In this document: one piece after another, positions 36,623 through 45,560 of the stretch
Layout of the letters: each line of letters starts with the position of its first letter
How positions within the stretch are numbered: position 1 is the first letter of the stretch
Notes under the pieces: generated by a model
The model's database searches: none
What the model saw: the letters and a program-made list of their open reading frames with translations, nothing else
What the model was told of the DNA's origin: nothing
Position numbers and translations under genes: made by a program
NCBI GenBank assembly: GCA_002084765.1
Contig: NBMB01000029.1
Location: 36,324-100,323 of the forward strand
DNA length: 64,000 nucleotides
DNA from: Candidatus Cloacimonetes bacterium 4572_55
GTDB lineage: Bacteria > 4572-55
Direction of reading: 5' to 3'

Positions 36623-37627
36623 ATGAATAAATACCGCTTATTACAGCTTACGAGAGAGTTAATAAACATACCCTCAGTTACCGGTCAAGAGGGAGAAATC
36701 GGTCGATTTTTATGTCGCTATTTGTCCAATAACGGCTTTTCGATTCGTGAACAAGAAGTAAGCCCAGGTCGATTCAACATATTCGCATCAAAAAGCGATC
36801 GAGTTGACCTGCTATTTTCCGCCCATTTGGACACAGTGGCACCTTATATTCCATTATCCGAAGATGAGACGACCTTATACGGACGCGGCGCGTGCGATGT
36901 GAAAGGAGGGCTTGCCGCGATGGTCGAAGCCGTGATAAGTCATGGCGAAACCGAGGGTCAGTCAGCGGGTCTGCTGTTTGTTGTCGGAGAGGAATATGAC
37001 TCGGACGGAGCCAAAGCCGCAAATCAATGGGGAATGGTTCAGCCGCGAGCGATTGTCATATCGGAACCGACTGAAAATCGGCTGGCTGTAGGGCAGAAAG
37101 GCGCGCTTCTTTTCCGGCTGAAGGCTCGTGGAAAATCCGCGCATTCCGCGTATCCAGAACTGGGAGAGTCTGCAATCGAGCCGCTCATAGAATCTCTCCG
37201 ACAATTGACGCAAATCGATTTCCCTCAAGACGATTATTTCGGAGAAACGACTCTCAACATCGGTGTGATTCGAGGCGGAACTAAAGTGAATGTGATCCCA
37301 GACTACGCGGAAGCGGAGATTATCATGCGCCTCGCTATTCCTTATTCACAAGTGCTGGAAAAAACGATGACTTGCCTGCACCCCCAAGTCGAATTGGAGA
37401 CGATCAGCCGGTGTGACCCGATTCGTCTGACGAGCGTCCCAAAATTTGAGAGTATCGTCGTTGCCTTCGGGTCGGACGCGCCATATTTAACGAATTTTGG
37501 CGAACGGCTGTTAATCGGTCCAGGTTCTATCCATGACGCGCATACGGATCACGAGAAAATCAATAAAGTCGATTTGAAAAGAGCCGTCGAAATGTATCGT
37601 AATCTGATCAAAATATATATGACGTAA
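36623..37627 (+). CDS. M20-family zinc hydrolase (LysK/ArgE/DapE-like)
   Basis: 334 residues. Zinc ligands and catalytic acids in order: 'LLFSAHLDTVAPY' (near residue 66), 'YGRGACDVKGGLAAMVEAV' (near 93), 'VVGEEYDSDGAK' (catalytic Glu, near 125), 'ISEPTENRLAVGQKGAL' (near 145) and 'GPGSIHDAHTDHEKI' (near 305). A dimerisation domain sits between. The short length fits the group containing LysK, which removes lysine or ornithine from a carrier protein, and acetylornithine deacetylases; the selenium-linked hydrolase YgeY is longer. No lysine or arginine biosynthesis gene is adjacent, so the exact substrate stays open. Confidence 0.85.
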   Translation: MNKYRLLQLTRELINIPSVTGQEGEIGRFLCRYLSNNGFSIREQEVSPGRFNIFASKSDRVDLLFSAHLDTVAPYIPLSEDETTLYGRGACDVKGGLAAMVEAVISHGETEGQSAGLLFVVGEEYDSDGAKAANQWGMVQPRAIVISEPTENRLAVGQKGALLFRLKARGKSAHSAYPELGESAIEPLIESLRQLTQIDFPQDDYFGETTLNIGVIRGGTKVNVIPDYAEAEIIMRLAIPYSQVLEKTMTCLHPQVELETISRCDPIRLTSVPKFESIVVAFGSDAPYLTNFGERLLIGPGSIHDAHTDHEKINKVDLKRAVEMYRNLIKIYMT

Positions 37628-37807
37628 TCTTCATCACTACCGAATTCTGTTCTGGAAATTGCTTGCAAATTTTTCTTGACCGGAACTTGTGCATGATGAA
37701 TGGGTAGCGATTTTCTGTTTTCGAGCTTCGAAATTTATCCTTAATTTATTTTTAACTTGTGAAGCTGTTTCGAGATGTTTCAAATTTAATTCAAATCTTT
37801 AATCCAA

Positions 37808-37841
37808 ATTTCTAACCTGATTTCTAACCTAATTTCTAACC
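37808..37841 (+). repeat. 12-bp tandem repeat running into a ribosome binding site
   Basis: Three consecutive copies of ATTTCTAACCT(G/A), the last cut short after CC and followed at once by GAAAAGG, the ribosome binding site of the peptidyl-prolyl isomerase gene (ATG at 37856). Confidence 0.9.
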
Positions 37842-37855
37842 GAAAAGGATGTGTG

Positions 37856-38875
37856 ATGAAGCAAGTAGTGATCTTTTTTTCTCCGTTGATTTTCATTGTT
37901 CTGGGTCTTGCCATAACAGCCATTGCGTCCAATGAAGATTTATCGGATGGGATGTACGCAAAAATTTCCACAAACAAAGGTGAGATTCTGCTCCGCCTCC
38001 ATTATGACAAAACGCCGATGACGGTCTGTAATTTTGTCGGATTGGCGGAAGGCACAATCAAATCTGACAAAGGATTGGGAACCCGTTTCTACGACGGGAT
38101 TATCTTTCATCGTGTGATCGAAAATTTTATGATCCAGACTGGATGTCCCGAAGGAACGGGTCGCGGCGGTCCTGGATACCGTTTCCCTGACGAAGTTGAT
38201 AAGAGCCTGAAGCATACAGGTCCTGGGATTCTCTCAATGGCGAACGCGGGACCGAATACAAATGGTAGCCAGTTTTTTATCACCCATGTCAAGACCGACT
38301 GGTTGGACGGCAAACATACGGTTTTTGGCGAGGTGGTCACAGGCATAGATGTGGTCAACGCGATCCAAAAAGATGATGTGATGGACAGCGTTCGGATCAT
38401 TCGGGTCGGGAGTGCTGCAGAAAAATTTGTGTCGGATCAAGCCGCGTTTGACGCATATATCAAAAGTCCCGCCAAGGACGACGCCAAAAAGCAGTCCGCA
38501 GACGATGTGGAAATAATCACAAAAAAATGGCCCAACGCGATCGAAACTCCGTCAGGTCTGAAGTATGTGACGCATGAAGAAGGTAGCGGTCCCAAACCCC
38601 AAAAGGGGCAAACTGTGGTCGCTCACTACAGCGGCACATTGCTTGATGGGACAAAATTTGACAGCTCCTACGACCGAAATAAACCCTTCGAGTTTCCGGT
38701 GGGCCAGAGCAGAGTCATAAAGGGCTGGGATGAGGCGTTCATCGATATGACCAAAGGCGAAAAACGCACCTTGATTATCCCTTATCAGTTGGCATACGGC
38801 GAAAAAGGACGTCCGCCGCAGATTCCGGCTAAAGCAACCTTGATCTTTGAAGTCGAGCTGCTCGACATTAAGTAA
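37856..38875 (+). CDS. exported cyclophilin-FKBP fusion peptidyl-prolyl isomerase
   Basis: 339 residues carrying two unrelated prolyl isomerase folds. Signal peptide (residues 1-25, '[14 protein letters not shown]'), cyclophilin domain (about 30-180: '[19 protein letters not shown]', '[17 protein letters not shown]', '[11 protein letters not shown]'), a charged linker, and an FKBP domain (about 225-339: '[19 protein letters not shown]', '[19 protein letters not shown]', '[16 protein letters not shown]'). Active-site residues of both look conserved. It probably helps fold proteins in the periplasm, either soluble or tethered by an uncleaved signal. AAAAGG is seven bases before the ATG. Closed by a UUCG-loop terminator. 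Confidence 0.93.
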   Translation: MKQVVIFFSPLIFIVLGLAITAIASNEDLSDGMYAKISTNKGEILLRLHYDKTPMTVCNFVGLAEGTIKSDKGLGTRFYDGIIFHRVIENFMIQTGCPEGTGRGGPGYRFPDEVDKSLKHTGPGILSMANAGPNTNGSQFFITHVKTDWLDGKHTVFGEVVTGIDVVNAIQKDDVMDSVRIIRVGSAAEKFVSDQAAFDAYIKSPAKDDAKKQSADDVEIITKKWPNAIETPSGLKYVTHEEGSGPKPQKGQTVVAHYSGTLLDGTKFDSSYDRNKPFEFPVGQSRVIKGWDEAFIDMTKGEKRTLIIPYQLAYGEKGRPPQIPAKATLIFEVELLDIK

Positions 38876-38895
38876 AACAGAACGTTTTTTTTTGC

Positions 38896-38932
38896 AAAAA
38901 GCCGGTTTGCCTTCGGGCAAATCGGCTTTTTT
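38896..38932 (+). terminator. rho-independent terminator with UUCG tetraloop
   Basis: Stem AAAAAGCCGGTTTGCC / GGCAAATCGGCTTTTT with one mismatch, closed by the extra-stable C(TTCG)G tetraloop and followed by T residues. It ends the prolyl isomerase unit and separates it from the acquired ATPase/HNH pair. Confidence 0.88.
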
Positions 38933-39006
38933 GGATAATTTCAGAATAACTATCACTGGCGACCGCGCCGCATAATAAAAACGCCAAACTTCGTAGGAGA
39001 ATGAAG

Positions 39007-40122
39007 ATGTCTAAATTCATATTAAAACAAATTACCTTGGAAAATTTTAGAGGTTTTGAAAATCTCACCCTAGATCTTGACTCATCCCTGAATATCATAA
39101 TCGGAGAAAATGGGAGCGGGAAAACGGCAATTATTGATTCTATAGCTATAATTTCTGCAAAACTTGCAGAAAAATTTAAATATATAGAATATAAAAAAAT
39201 CTCCTTGAAGTTAGATGGCTTAGATATTAGATATAAATGCCCAAAAAGCTCGATTTCTGCAGATTTTGTTATTGAAGATGAAAAAATAGAAGGTACAGTA
39301 TCTATTAATAAAGGTCAATATACAGGGATGTCTCAGTTCGATCCCAATGAACTTTCTTTTTATGATACGCCCAACCACCATATTTTTGCTTATATTGATT
39401 GTAATGACGTTGCTTTTTTTAAAGATTGGGATAGTTGGCAGGAAGATATTAATCTTGATGCGGTGAGGCGTGTGGTATATTCCATATTGAGCGATGATAA
39501 TAATGAATTTGAGAATCTTTGGCAAATAAAAGATTCTCAGAAAGGTGTGACAACAATAAAAATAAAGAAAAACAAAATACCTCTGAGCACGAATCGATTA
39601 TCATCGGGTGAAAAATTTTTATTGGTTTTAGCCTTGGATTTGGCGCGTCGGCTGGCTATCGCCAATTCTGATAAGGATGAGCCGCTTAATGGTCACGGGA
39701 TTGTACTCATTGATGAGGTGGGTTTGCACTTACATCCGAGATGGCAGCGAGAAATCGTTCCAAAACTTCGGAAATTTTTCCCGAATTGTCAATTTATTAT
39801 CACCACGCATTCGCCATTGGTGATAGGCAATACTAAGCCCGAACACATCATTATGCTATCCGATTTCAAGGTGTTGGAACACAAGCCCTATACACACGGT
39901 CGGGATGTAAACTCTGTTCTTTATGAACTCATGGGCGTGGAAAAAAGACCGAAAAAGTTTCAAAAAGAAATAGATAAAGTGTATAGTTTAATCGATAAGG
40001 ATGGAAAGATTGAGCAGGCAAAAAAAGTATTGGCAGAGTTGTCAAAAGATTTGGGAGGTAATGATATCGAAATCGTCAGAGCCAATTCTCATATAGATTT
40101 TATGGAGGGTTTAGGAGAGTGA
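39007..40122 (+). CDS. PtuA-like ATPase of a Septu-type defence pair
   Basis: About 371 residues, an SMC/ABC-like AAA ATPase of the OLD/PtuA kind: 'ITLENFRGFENLTLDL', Walker A 'IIIGENGSGKTAIIDSIAI' near residue 35, signature-like 'RLSSGEKFLLVLALDLARR' near 200, Walker B 'GIVLIDEVGLHLHPRWQ' near 237, and H-loop 'FIITTHSPLVIGN' near 265. AGGAG is seven bases before the ATG at 39007, a better distance than for the ATG at 39001. The gene overlaps the HNH gene by 4 bp (GTGA). It is visibly more AT-rich than the housekeeping genes around it. In Septu, PtuA forms a complex with PtuB that cleaves DNA during phage infection. Confidence 0.8.
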   Translation: MSKFILKQITLENFRGFENLTLDLDSSLNIIIGENGSGKTAIIDSIAIISAKLAEKFKYIEYKKISLKLDGLDIRYKCPKSSISADFVIEDEKIEGTVSINKGQYTGMSQFDPNELSFYDTPNHHIFAYIDCNDVAFFKDWDSWQEDINLDAVRRVVYSILSDDNNEFENLWQIKDSQKGVTTIKIKKNKIPLSTNRLSSGEKFLLVLALDLARRLAIANSDKDEPLNGHGIVLIDEVGLHLHPRWQREIVPKLRKFFPNCQFIITTHSPLVIGNTKPEHIIMLSDFKVLEHKPYTHGRDVNSVLYELMGVEKRPKKFQKEIDKVYSLIDKDGKIEQAKKVLAELSKDLGGNDIEIVRANSHIDFMEGLGE

Positions 40123-40781
40123 AGCACATTGTTAAGGGGAAAAAGCCGGATTCTTTACAAAATTACTTGTATAAAAATAATAATTGCAAATATGAAGATC
40201 TCCGATCGGACGTTAAAAAGGATCTGCGCAAAGCATTGCTCGAGGAACAGGGATATATTTGTTGTTATTGTATGCAACGCATTAAAAATAACGAGAAAAC
40301 TACAAAAATTGAACACTGGAAGCCCCAGAAAAAATATCCAGATTTGCAGTTGGATTATAAAAATTTGCTGGCAGCTTGTAAAGGGAATGAAGGGAATGAA
40401 GGTAAAAAGCAGCATTGCGATACAAAAAAAAGCGACAAAGAAATTACCATAAATCCGACGCATGAAAAATGTGAGCTGAATATCAAGTATAGAGGCGATG
40501 GCGAAATTTTTTCAGATGATCTTGTCATTGATAACGAATTAAATGATATATTAAATCTCAATATGCAAACATTAAGAGATAATCGAGAGGCAGTAATAGA
40601 GATAGTCAGAGAGAATATCACGAAAATTAAAGGGAATGATTCCGCCTGGCCCAGTAATGAGATAAAGAAAATAATCCAAAAATATAAGAAAAAAGATGAT
40701 GGGAAATTTAAACCTTACTGTCAAGCTGTGATCTATTTATTAGAAAAACGTATTAGCCTGCATTATCCATGCGCTCTGTGA
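40119..40781 (+). CDS. PtuB-like HNH nuclease of a Septu-type defence pair
   Basis: 220 residues starting with GTG that overlaps the ATPase stop. The HNH core is clear: paired Cys in 'QGYICCYCMQRIK' (near residue 46), His in 'KIEHWKPQKKYP' (near 65), Asn in 'LDYKNLLAACKGN' (near 80), and a second ligand set 'KKQHCDTKKSD' (near 98). The layout matches PtuB/TIGR02646-type nucleases that accompany PtuA. 'INPTHEKCE' lies just after. A 9-bp in-frame tandem repeat (40381-40398) doubles the residues 'GNE'. Strongly AT-rich. The pair could instead belong to a retron-linked PtuAB set, but I saw no reverse transcriptase. Confidence 0.8.
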   Translation: MKHIVKGKKPDSLQNYLYKNNNCKYEDLRSDVKKDLRKALLEEQGYICCYCMQRIKNNEKTTKIEHWKPQKKYPDLQLDYKNLLAACKGNEGNEGKKQHCDTKKSDKEITINPTHEKCELNIKYRGDGEIFSDDLVIDNELNDILNLNMQTLRDNREAVIEIVRENITKIKGNDSAWPSNEIKKIIQKYKKKDDGKFKPYCQAVIYLLEKRISLHYPCAL

Positions 40782-40857
40782 CTCTGTGGCGAATTACTCA
40801 GGCTATAGTGAAATGCGCGCAAAAGCTCCGTTTTCCTGCCAAAATCGGAGCGGAGCC

Positions 40858-41284
40858 TCAAAAAGTTACGGGTAAAACGACAGAGAATTCGGAGCTATTT
40901 TTGCGGCTTGAGTTGTGGCAAAGCATGACCGCAATCAACTTGTATACGCCGTCCATACGGTCGATGAGTCGGCTGACCTCATCTTTGGTCAACACAGTTT
41001 TCAACCTTATCCAGATCGATCTCCATCTCCAACACCTCGCGATACAAGAATTGGATGGCGTTGCGGGCCTGTTTTTGGGTGGAGGTCGCCACATTTTTGT
41101 CAATCGCCAAATTTGACAAAAATGCCCGGATTTCCAACGCGCCCATCTCCTTCGGATGCTTTTTATTATGAAACAGGATATAACGTTTGACCCATTTGGT
41201 GTAGGCCCCTTCCGTGTGTTTGCTATAATGACGCAGGCGGATTGTCTCCCGCATCCGATCCAATAGTTTTTTCTCGGCAGCCAT
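40858..41284 (-). pseudogene. truncated, frameshifted integron-type tyrosine recombinase
   Basis: ATG at 41282-41284 with GGGG seven bases upstream. The first 95 codons are a textbook N-terminal core-binding domain of integron integrases: 'RLRHYSKHTEGAYTKWVKR', 'ILFHNKKHPKEMGALEI', 'ATSTQKQARNAIQFLYREV'. At about 41000 the match shifts by one base and continues as 'VLTKDEVSRLIDRMDGVYK', the start of the catalytic domain, before the frame dissolves near 40890. The catalytic Arg, HxRH and Tyr are all missing; family length is about 320 residues, so roughly 60 percent is lost. It cannot recombine DNA. It lies between the Septu-like pair and the gene at 41589. Confidence 0.8.
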
Positions 41285-41588
41285 GATGTTTCCCCTTGAC
41301 AAAGTGTGGTAAACCGGTTATTTTTTTTCCTTGAATCCGTGGTTAAAGCAAGATATTCCATAAATGCTTGTGCCAATATTCTGATTCAAGCTGGCGAATT
41401 ATAAATATTTAGCCTTATGTTGTCAAGAATAATATCAGGGCGAGTTCTGTTTTTCGTGATATTCAATATGTAACTCAAATATTTATTAGGTATGTGTTTA
41501 GTGGTTGTTTTTAAATTATGATGGGCGGATTCATTCCGCCGATTCAGTGTTAGTATCAAAAAAAGTGATTGGACTATAAGGAAAAATT
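41285..41588. other. region upstream of the dead integrase
   Basis: The place where an attI site and first gene cassette would lie if this was a true integron. AT-rich. It has a short perfect hairpin GGCGGA / TCCGCC around 41524-41540, but I could not find a convincing pair of RYYYAAC / GTTRRRY core sites, so no attI or attC is called. Confidence 0.4.
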
Positions 41589-42227
41589 ATGACAGAACAA
41601 AAACAATGGTTTACCCTCGAAGAGAGGAAGCTACTTCTCAAAGAACGGTATTTTAACAGTTCTCACAAGTACTTCTTTGAGGTTAAGGAAGCAAAGAATG
41701 GCTCAAAATATATCGTCATAGATCAGCGAAGAAAAGTAGAGGGTAAGTTTGTCGGTGCCAAGATGCGCATTTTTGAAGATGAAATGTTAGAATTCGAGCG
41801 GGTTTTGCACAAGCTTATTCATTTTGCACTGAACGCCCCCCAAATTGCACTGAACGCTCCCCAAACAGAAGAGCCTGTTACCCAGAATCATAATGACAAA
41901 TCAAAGCCAACCAATTCTGATTTAGTTCCTGCTTTCTTTCACAAACTACTCTCTACACACAATTGGAGGGAATTTGAGGAGTACACTTATTATCTGTTGA
42001 AAATATTAGGCATACAGACCGCCTACAATTTTTTAGACGAACGACAGGCAGGAAAAGCGGATGGCTTCTTTAAACTGACAACAAGGCAAATTAAGGTCGT
42101 CAATGCTATTGAAGTGAGAGAGGTAGCTGTTCAAGATATTATGAGTCTCTATCAAGAACGATTAACAACTATGATGAGCGATCAGTCTCTCGAAATGCAA
42201 CTCCGAAATCTCTGCTCGGGAGGATAA
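41589..42227 (+). CDS. PUR-like domain protein with nuclease-like C-terminal part
   Basis: 212 residues. The N-terminal 85 look like a PUR-type single-strand nucleic acid binding fold ('YFFEVKEAKNGSKYIVIDQ', 'AKMRIFEDEMLEFERVL'). A short in-frame 21-bp duplication encodes 'IALNAPQ' twice near residue 85. The second half, 'WREFEEYTYYLLKILGIQT' and 'ERQAGKADGFFKL', resembles the opening of restriction-endonuclase-like (PD-(D/E)XK) domains, with Asp in the KADG position; the end ('VQDIMSLYQERLTTMM') does not continue that fold and may be a truncation or fusion. Cassette-like position beside the dead integrase. Function unknown; nucleic acid processing is inferred. Confidence 0.6.
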   Translation: MTEQKQWFTLEERKLLLKERYFNSSHKYFFEVKEAKNGSKYIVIDQRRKVEGKFVGAKMRIFEDEMLEFERVLHKLIHFALNAPQIALNAPQTEEPVTQNHNDKSKPTNSDLVPAFFHKLLSTHNWREFEEYTYYLLKILGIQTAYNFLDERQAGKADGFFKLTTRQIKVVNAIEVREVAVQDIMSLYQERLTTMMSDQSLEMQLRNLCSGG

Positions 42228-42325
42228 AAGTAGTTTATTCTAGGAAACAGACAGTAATTTCCACTTATCTATAATTTTTGGACTTTTATTTTTTTAATAA
42301 CGACCGCATTCATTACTTACGTCCT

Positions 42326-44464
42326 TTAATTCGTAAAAAGATAACTCACACTTGCAAAAAACCAGCGGCTTGGCTGCGGATAGGGATGTGAAACCGAGCC
42401 TCCCTGCTCATAACCCGTTTCAAGCAGGTTGAAAACCGTGGCTTCCACAGACAAACCAGACCGCAGCACGTCTTTAATCCGCACCCCGACATTAAACAGC
42501 AGCACCGCATCCACTTCCCGCTCTGGTTCATTAAACCTTTGCAGAAGATCGCCATTGACATCGTTGAAGGTGATATTAACCGGAGAAAGCTGCGACCCCA
42601 CATAGCGCGCCGTAAAGTTGAACCAAGTGTTTTGCATATTGCCGGAAAAAGGTCGTACAGCCAGGACTGCATTAGCAGTCAGATTCGGCACGTTGTGGAT
42701 GTCGCCATCGGTGACAGCGTAGTTTTCGGCATCCCTGGCTTGCTGGTAGGTCAGGTTGGCATGTACATTAAACAGACGGTGGCGATAACTCACTTCATTT
42801 TCAATCCCCCAACTGGTCATTCCGCCGGCGTTTTGATAGATGGGTTCCTCGGCTGTAGCGGCGTTATTGCGCCAGATAAAATCAGTCAACTCGTTATAGA
42901 AAAAGTTGAATTGATAGTTAAGTTTATTATCAAGCAAATGCAGTGCAGGGGTGATTTGCAATGAATTCACATGCTCAGGTTTTAGATCAACTCCACCACG
43001 ATAGCTTGCCAGGCCGTTGTAGCGATACCAATATGGTGCATCCACAAAAGATTGGGAGAAGGATATTTTTAACTCGTACTTTTGGCTGGGTAAATAAATC
43101 AAGGCCAGACGAGGCTCTAATGCACTCACGTCATCGCCGGTGTGGCGGTCTTTTTGATCATAACGCAATCCAAAATTGGTGATCAACTTTTCGCTGAAAC
43201 GATGTTTGAGTTGCAAAAAACCGGAGTAAATGCGCTCGTTGCCAATTCCTAAAACACGATTTTCCTCAGTATCGTTAAATGTTACCCAATCACCATCTAC
43301 CCCGATGGCAAAGTAGCTGTCGATAAGCTGCATGTGGTCAATCTGAAAACCGGCAATTATGTTGCCATCGCCTAAATCGTTAAAAGCATAGGTCTTTTTG
43401 AGTTGGACAATGCTTCCCAAATCATATTCGTTCCAGTGTACGCCAGCATAGGTTTTGCTAGCCGGATTAATGATCAGCACCACATCAAAATAAAACATAT
43501 CATAGTAGGTGAGGAAATCCAATTCCAGGTCATCACCAAGCGGATAGTGATACTTCGCACCCAGGTGAGTAAACTTTGATCCCAGGCCTGGTCCGACACC
43601 ATCGAGAGTTCGATAATCATTATAGTCGTAACTTTGACCAGTGGTGCCCCCCGCGGAAAATGGTTCGATATAATGGCTGTTTCGAGTCATGCCCATGAGT
43701 TCCAGGTTGCCAGTCCGATATTTTAGACCCAGATCAAATGAAGGTTCGTCATCAAAGCCGTCCAGGATAGCCTCGCTGTCCGCAGGATAAGCAGAATAAT
43801 CATTCGCTTCCGGGATGTCTCGCACCTCACCTGAAGAGCGATAACCTGATCCCCACAGTAGTATTTCATGACTGTGGTCAAAGGTTTTTCCTACTAACAC
43901 AGATAGCTGCCGTTGACCGTAATTACCCCCGCCCACATGTACCTGCTCTCCATCAATATCATCGCCATCATCGCCGCTTTTGGTGATAATGTTGATCACT
44001 GCGGTCAGGGCCACATTACCGTACAGTGAGGAACCGGGACCGCGCATGACCTCAATTTGCTTAATTTTTTCCAGGCTGATACTAAAGTCAGGGTTGGCCT
44101 CGGAGTATCCACGGCAGTTGAGGCGATGACCATCCTGCATAATTAGGATTTTTTGTTGCGATGAGCCATAAATGCCCCGCATGGCCACATTAACCTCGTT
44201 TTGATCCTGACTAAAAGTAATACCAGGTACGTATGTAATCAAAAGACTTTTTAGATTTAGTGCGCCGCTATTCTTGATCATCTCGCTGGTGATCACGGTG
44301 ACAGGAACCGGTGTTTCGCACAGCGGTTCGGCTTGCTTTGAGGCAGTGACGACTCGAATACCCAGCAATTCCTCAAGTGACATGTCCATGTAGTCAGATT
44401 CCTGGGCATAGGCAGTGCTTAGAACTACCAATGAAAAGATCAGCATCCTTATCAAGTTACGCAC
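42326..44464 (-). CDS. TonB-dependent outer-membrane receptor 3
   Basis: 712 residues: signal peptide (1-20, ending 'STAYAQ'), 'MSLEELLGIRVVTASKQ', plug domain ('VTVITSEMIKNSGALNL', 'KQIEVMRGPGSSLYGNVA', with 'VINIITKSGDDGDD') and a barrel with 'FSQSFVDAPYWYRYNG' ending 'RWFFASVSYLFTN'. Ligand not predictable. Unlike receptors 1 and 2 it sits among mobile-element remnants (dead integrase to one side, truncated transposase 55 bp upstream of its start), and to my eye its codon choice looks different from the neighbours, so it may have arrived by transfer. A good ribosome binding site (AAAGGGAG) precedes the ATG. Confidence 0.9.
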   Translation of the reverse strand: MRNLIRMLIFSLVVLSTAYAQESDYMDMSLEELLGIRVVTASKQAEPLCETPVPVTVITSEMIKNSGALNLKSLLITYVPGITFSQDQNEVNVAMRGIYGSSQQKILIMQDGHRLNCRGYSEANPDFSISLEKIKQIEVMRGPGSSLYGNVALTAVINIITKSGDDGDDIDGEQVHVGGGNYGQRQLSVLVGKTFDHSHEILLWGSGYRSSGEVRDIPEANDYSAYPADSEAILDGFDDEPSFDLGLKYRTGNLELMGMTRNSHYIEPFSAGGTTGQSYDYNDYRTLDGVGPGLGSKFTHLGAKYHYPLGDDLELDFLTYYDMFYFDVVLIINPASKTYAGVHWNEYDLGSIVQLKKTYAFNDLGDGNIIAGFQIDHMQLIDSYFAIGVDGDWVTFNDTEENRVLGIGNERIYSGFLQLKHRFSEKLITNFGLRYDQKDRHTGDDVSALEPRLALIYLPSQKYELKISFSQSFVDAPYWYRYNGLASYRGGVDLKPEHVNSLQITPALHLLDNKLNYQFNFFYNELTDFIWRNNAATAEEPIYQNAGGMTSWGIENEVSYRHRLFNVHANLTYQQARDAENYAVTDGDIHNVPNLTANAVLAVRPFSGNMQNTWFNFTARYVGSQLSPVNITFNDVNGDLLQRFNEPEREVDAVLLFNVGVRIKDVLRSGLSVEATVFNLLETGYEQGGSVSHPYPQPSRWFFASVSYLFTN

Positions 44465-44518
44465 TTCGTCTCCCTTTCTAATGTTCAGAACCTTAGAACT
44501 TTAGCTAGCATTTCAGAC

Positions 44519-44677
44519 TCACATCTGATCTTTTAACGAAAACATGGCAAATGCAGACATCAACGCGTCTGTTAGCACTATTCCACGGCTCGAGGAGCGA
44601 AAATCGTTGATTTCTTCGAATCCCTTGCGAATTAAACCAAATAATCCGTCAGCAGATAAATGTGTGCGCAATTTCAT
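44519..44677 (-). pseudogene. truncated transposase, N-terminal 52 codons
   Basis: ATG at 44675-44677 with AAAGGGG upstream opens a short frame ending in TGA at 44519. The sequence 'LSADGLFGLIRKGFEEI', 'SRGIVLTDALMSAFAMF' and 'SLKDQ' matches the N-terminus of a widespread transposase group whose members continue past this point for several hundred residues. Here it is cut off just after 'SLKD', about 55 bp before receptor 3 begins. It is evidence of an insertion event and later loss of the rest of the element. Confidence 0.65.
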
Positions 44678-44812
44678 GACTACCCCTTTATAAAAAATAT
44701 AAAGAACCTGAAGTCTGCGGATTAATGATCAAATAAAACCAAGTGAAATCCGAGCTTTTTATGGAAATGTTTACGAAACCTTTTTAATCAAACCCTGTAA
44801 TTACGCACGTTT

Positions 44813-44830
44813 GATGCATAGGATGCATAG
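44813..44830. repeat. 9-bp tandem duplication
   Basis: GATGCATAG twice in tandem, just beyond the 3' end of lolA. One more example of the short tandem duplications seen across the window. Confidence 0.85.
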
Positions 44831-44851
44831 GCGGGAGTTGCTGACACGGGA

Positions 44852-45532
44852 TCAGGTTTCGTCGATTATCTCTACGTTTTTCGGAATTTCGAACTTGAAT
44901 TTTTCCTCTTCCAGATCGGGATTCAGTTCAATGCGGCGGAGGGTATACACAGTATAGTCGCCATTTTCATTATATATTTGGAATTGCCGGATAAACCAAT
45001 TGGTTTCATCGACCCAGATAGTCATCTCTTTGACAGCCGGGGCGGAAACAGAGTCCGCAGCGACTAATAGCAATTGAAAGCACTCCTTGTCGTCCACCTT
45101 GGCTTCGCCTTTGGACTGAGCCTCATACTTTTCCTCGATCTGCGTCAGAATAGTCAACGGGTTCAGCGCGGGATCGACCACAATAGCCTCCCGAATAATC
45201 ACCTGCTCCATCTCGATGTCATAAAACCAGACCTTCTCGCCGTTGGAGACAATCGTCTGTTTTTCCGGCTCCTCATATATCAGGCAAAATTTATCTGGAG
45301 ATTGGAGGGACAGATTGCCCTCTGATTTTTGAATTTCGTCAGTCAAGGAAATGAATAATTCCTGGCTAAAATTTGCTTTGACACTCTCCACATCCTTATA
45401 AGTTTCTCTAACGTTTTTTAATATTTGTTGCCCATCTAACTGCGCAGGCGGCTGCACGGCAAGAATGCCGGCGGAAACGCATCCCATTTCTATCAAAAGT
45501 AATATCAGAAAAAAGAAACATTTTATTCTCAT
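44852..45532 (-). CDS. lolA: outer-membrane lipoprotein carrier protein
   Basis: 226 residues with a signal peptide (about 1-24). LolA carries lipoproteins across the periplasm from the LolCDE transporter to the outer membrane. Family features: 'VESVKANFSQELFIS' near residue 50, 'SEGNLSLQSPDKFCLIYEEP' near 75, 'IVSNGEKVWFYDIEMEQVI' near 98, and the late 'YTVYTLRRIELNPDLEEEKF' strand. GAGGGA is ten bases before the ATG. It is the last gene of a three-gene minus-strand set with the site-2 protease (28 bp gap) and the large winged-helix/methylase-like protein. Confidence 0.9.
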   Translation of the reverse strand: MRIKCFFFLILLLIEMGCVSAGILAVQPPAQLDGQQILKNVRETYKDVESVKANFSQELFISLTDEIQKSEGNLSLQSPDKFCLIYEEPEKQTIVSNGEKVWFYDIEMEQVIIREAIVVDPALNPLTILTQIEEKYEAQSKGEAKVDDKECFQLLLVAADSVSAPAVKEMTIWVDETNWFIRQFQIYNENGDYTVYTLRRIELNPDLEEEKFKFEIPKNVEIIDET

Positions 45533-45560
45533 ACAAAAATCCCTCGTTTTTGAATCAATT

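Noticed and set aside
41500..41560. attC/attI site suggested by a GGCGGA hairpin and nearby GTTAG
   Set aside because: Core sites could not be paired as RYYYAAC with GTTRRRY at the right distances; the hairpin alone is not enough.
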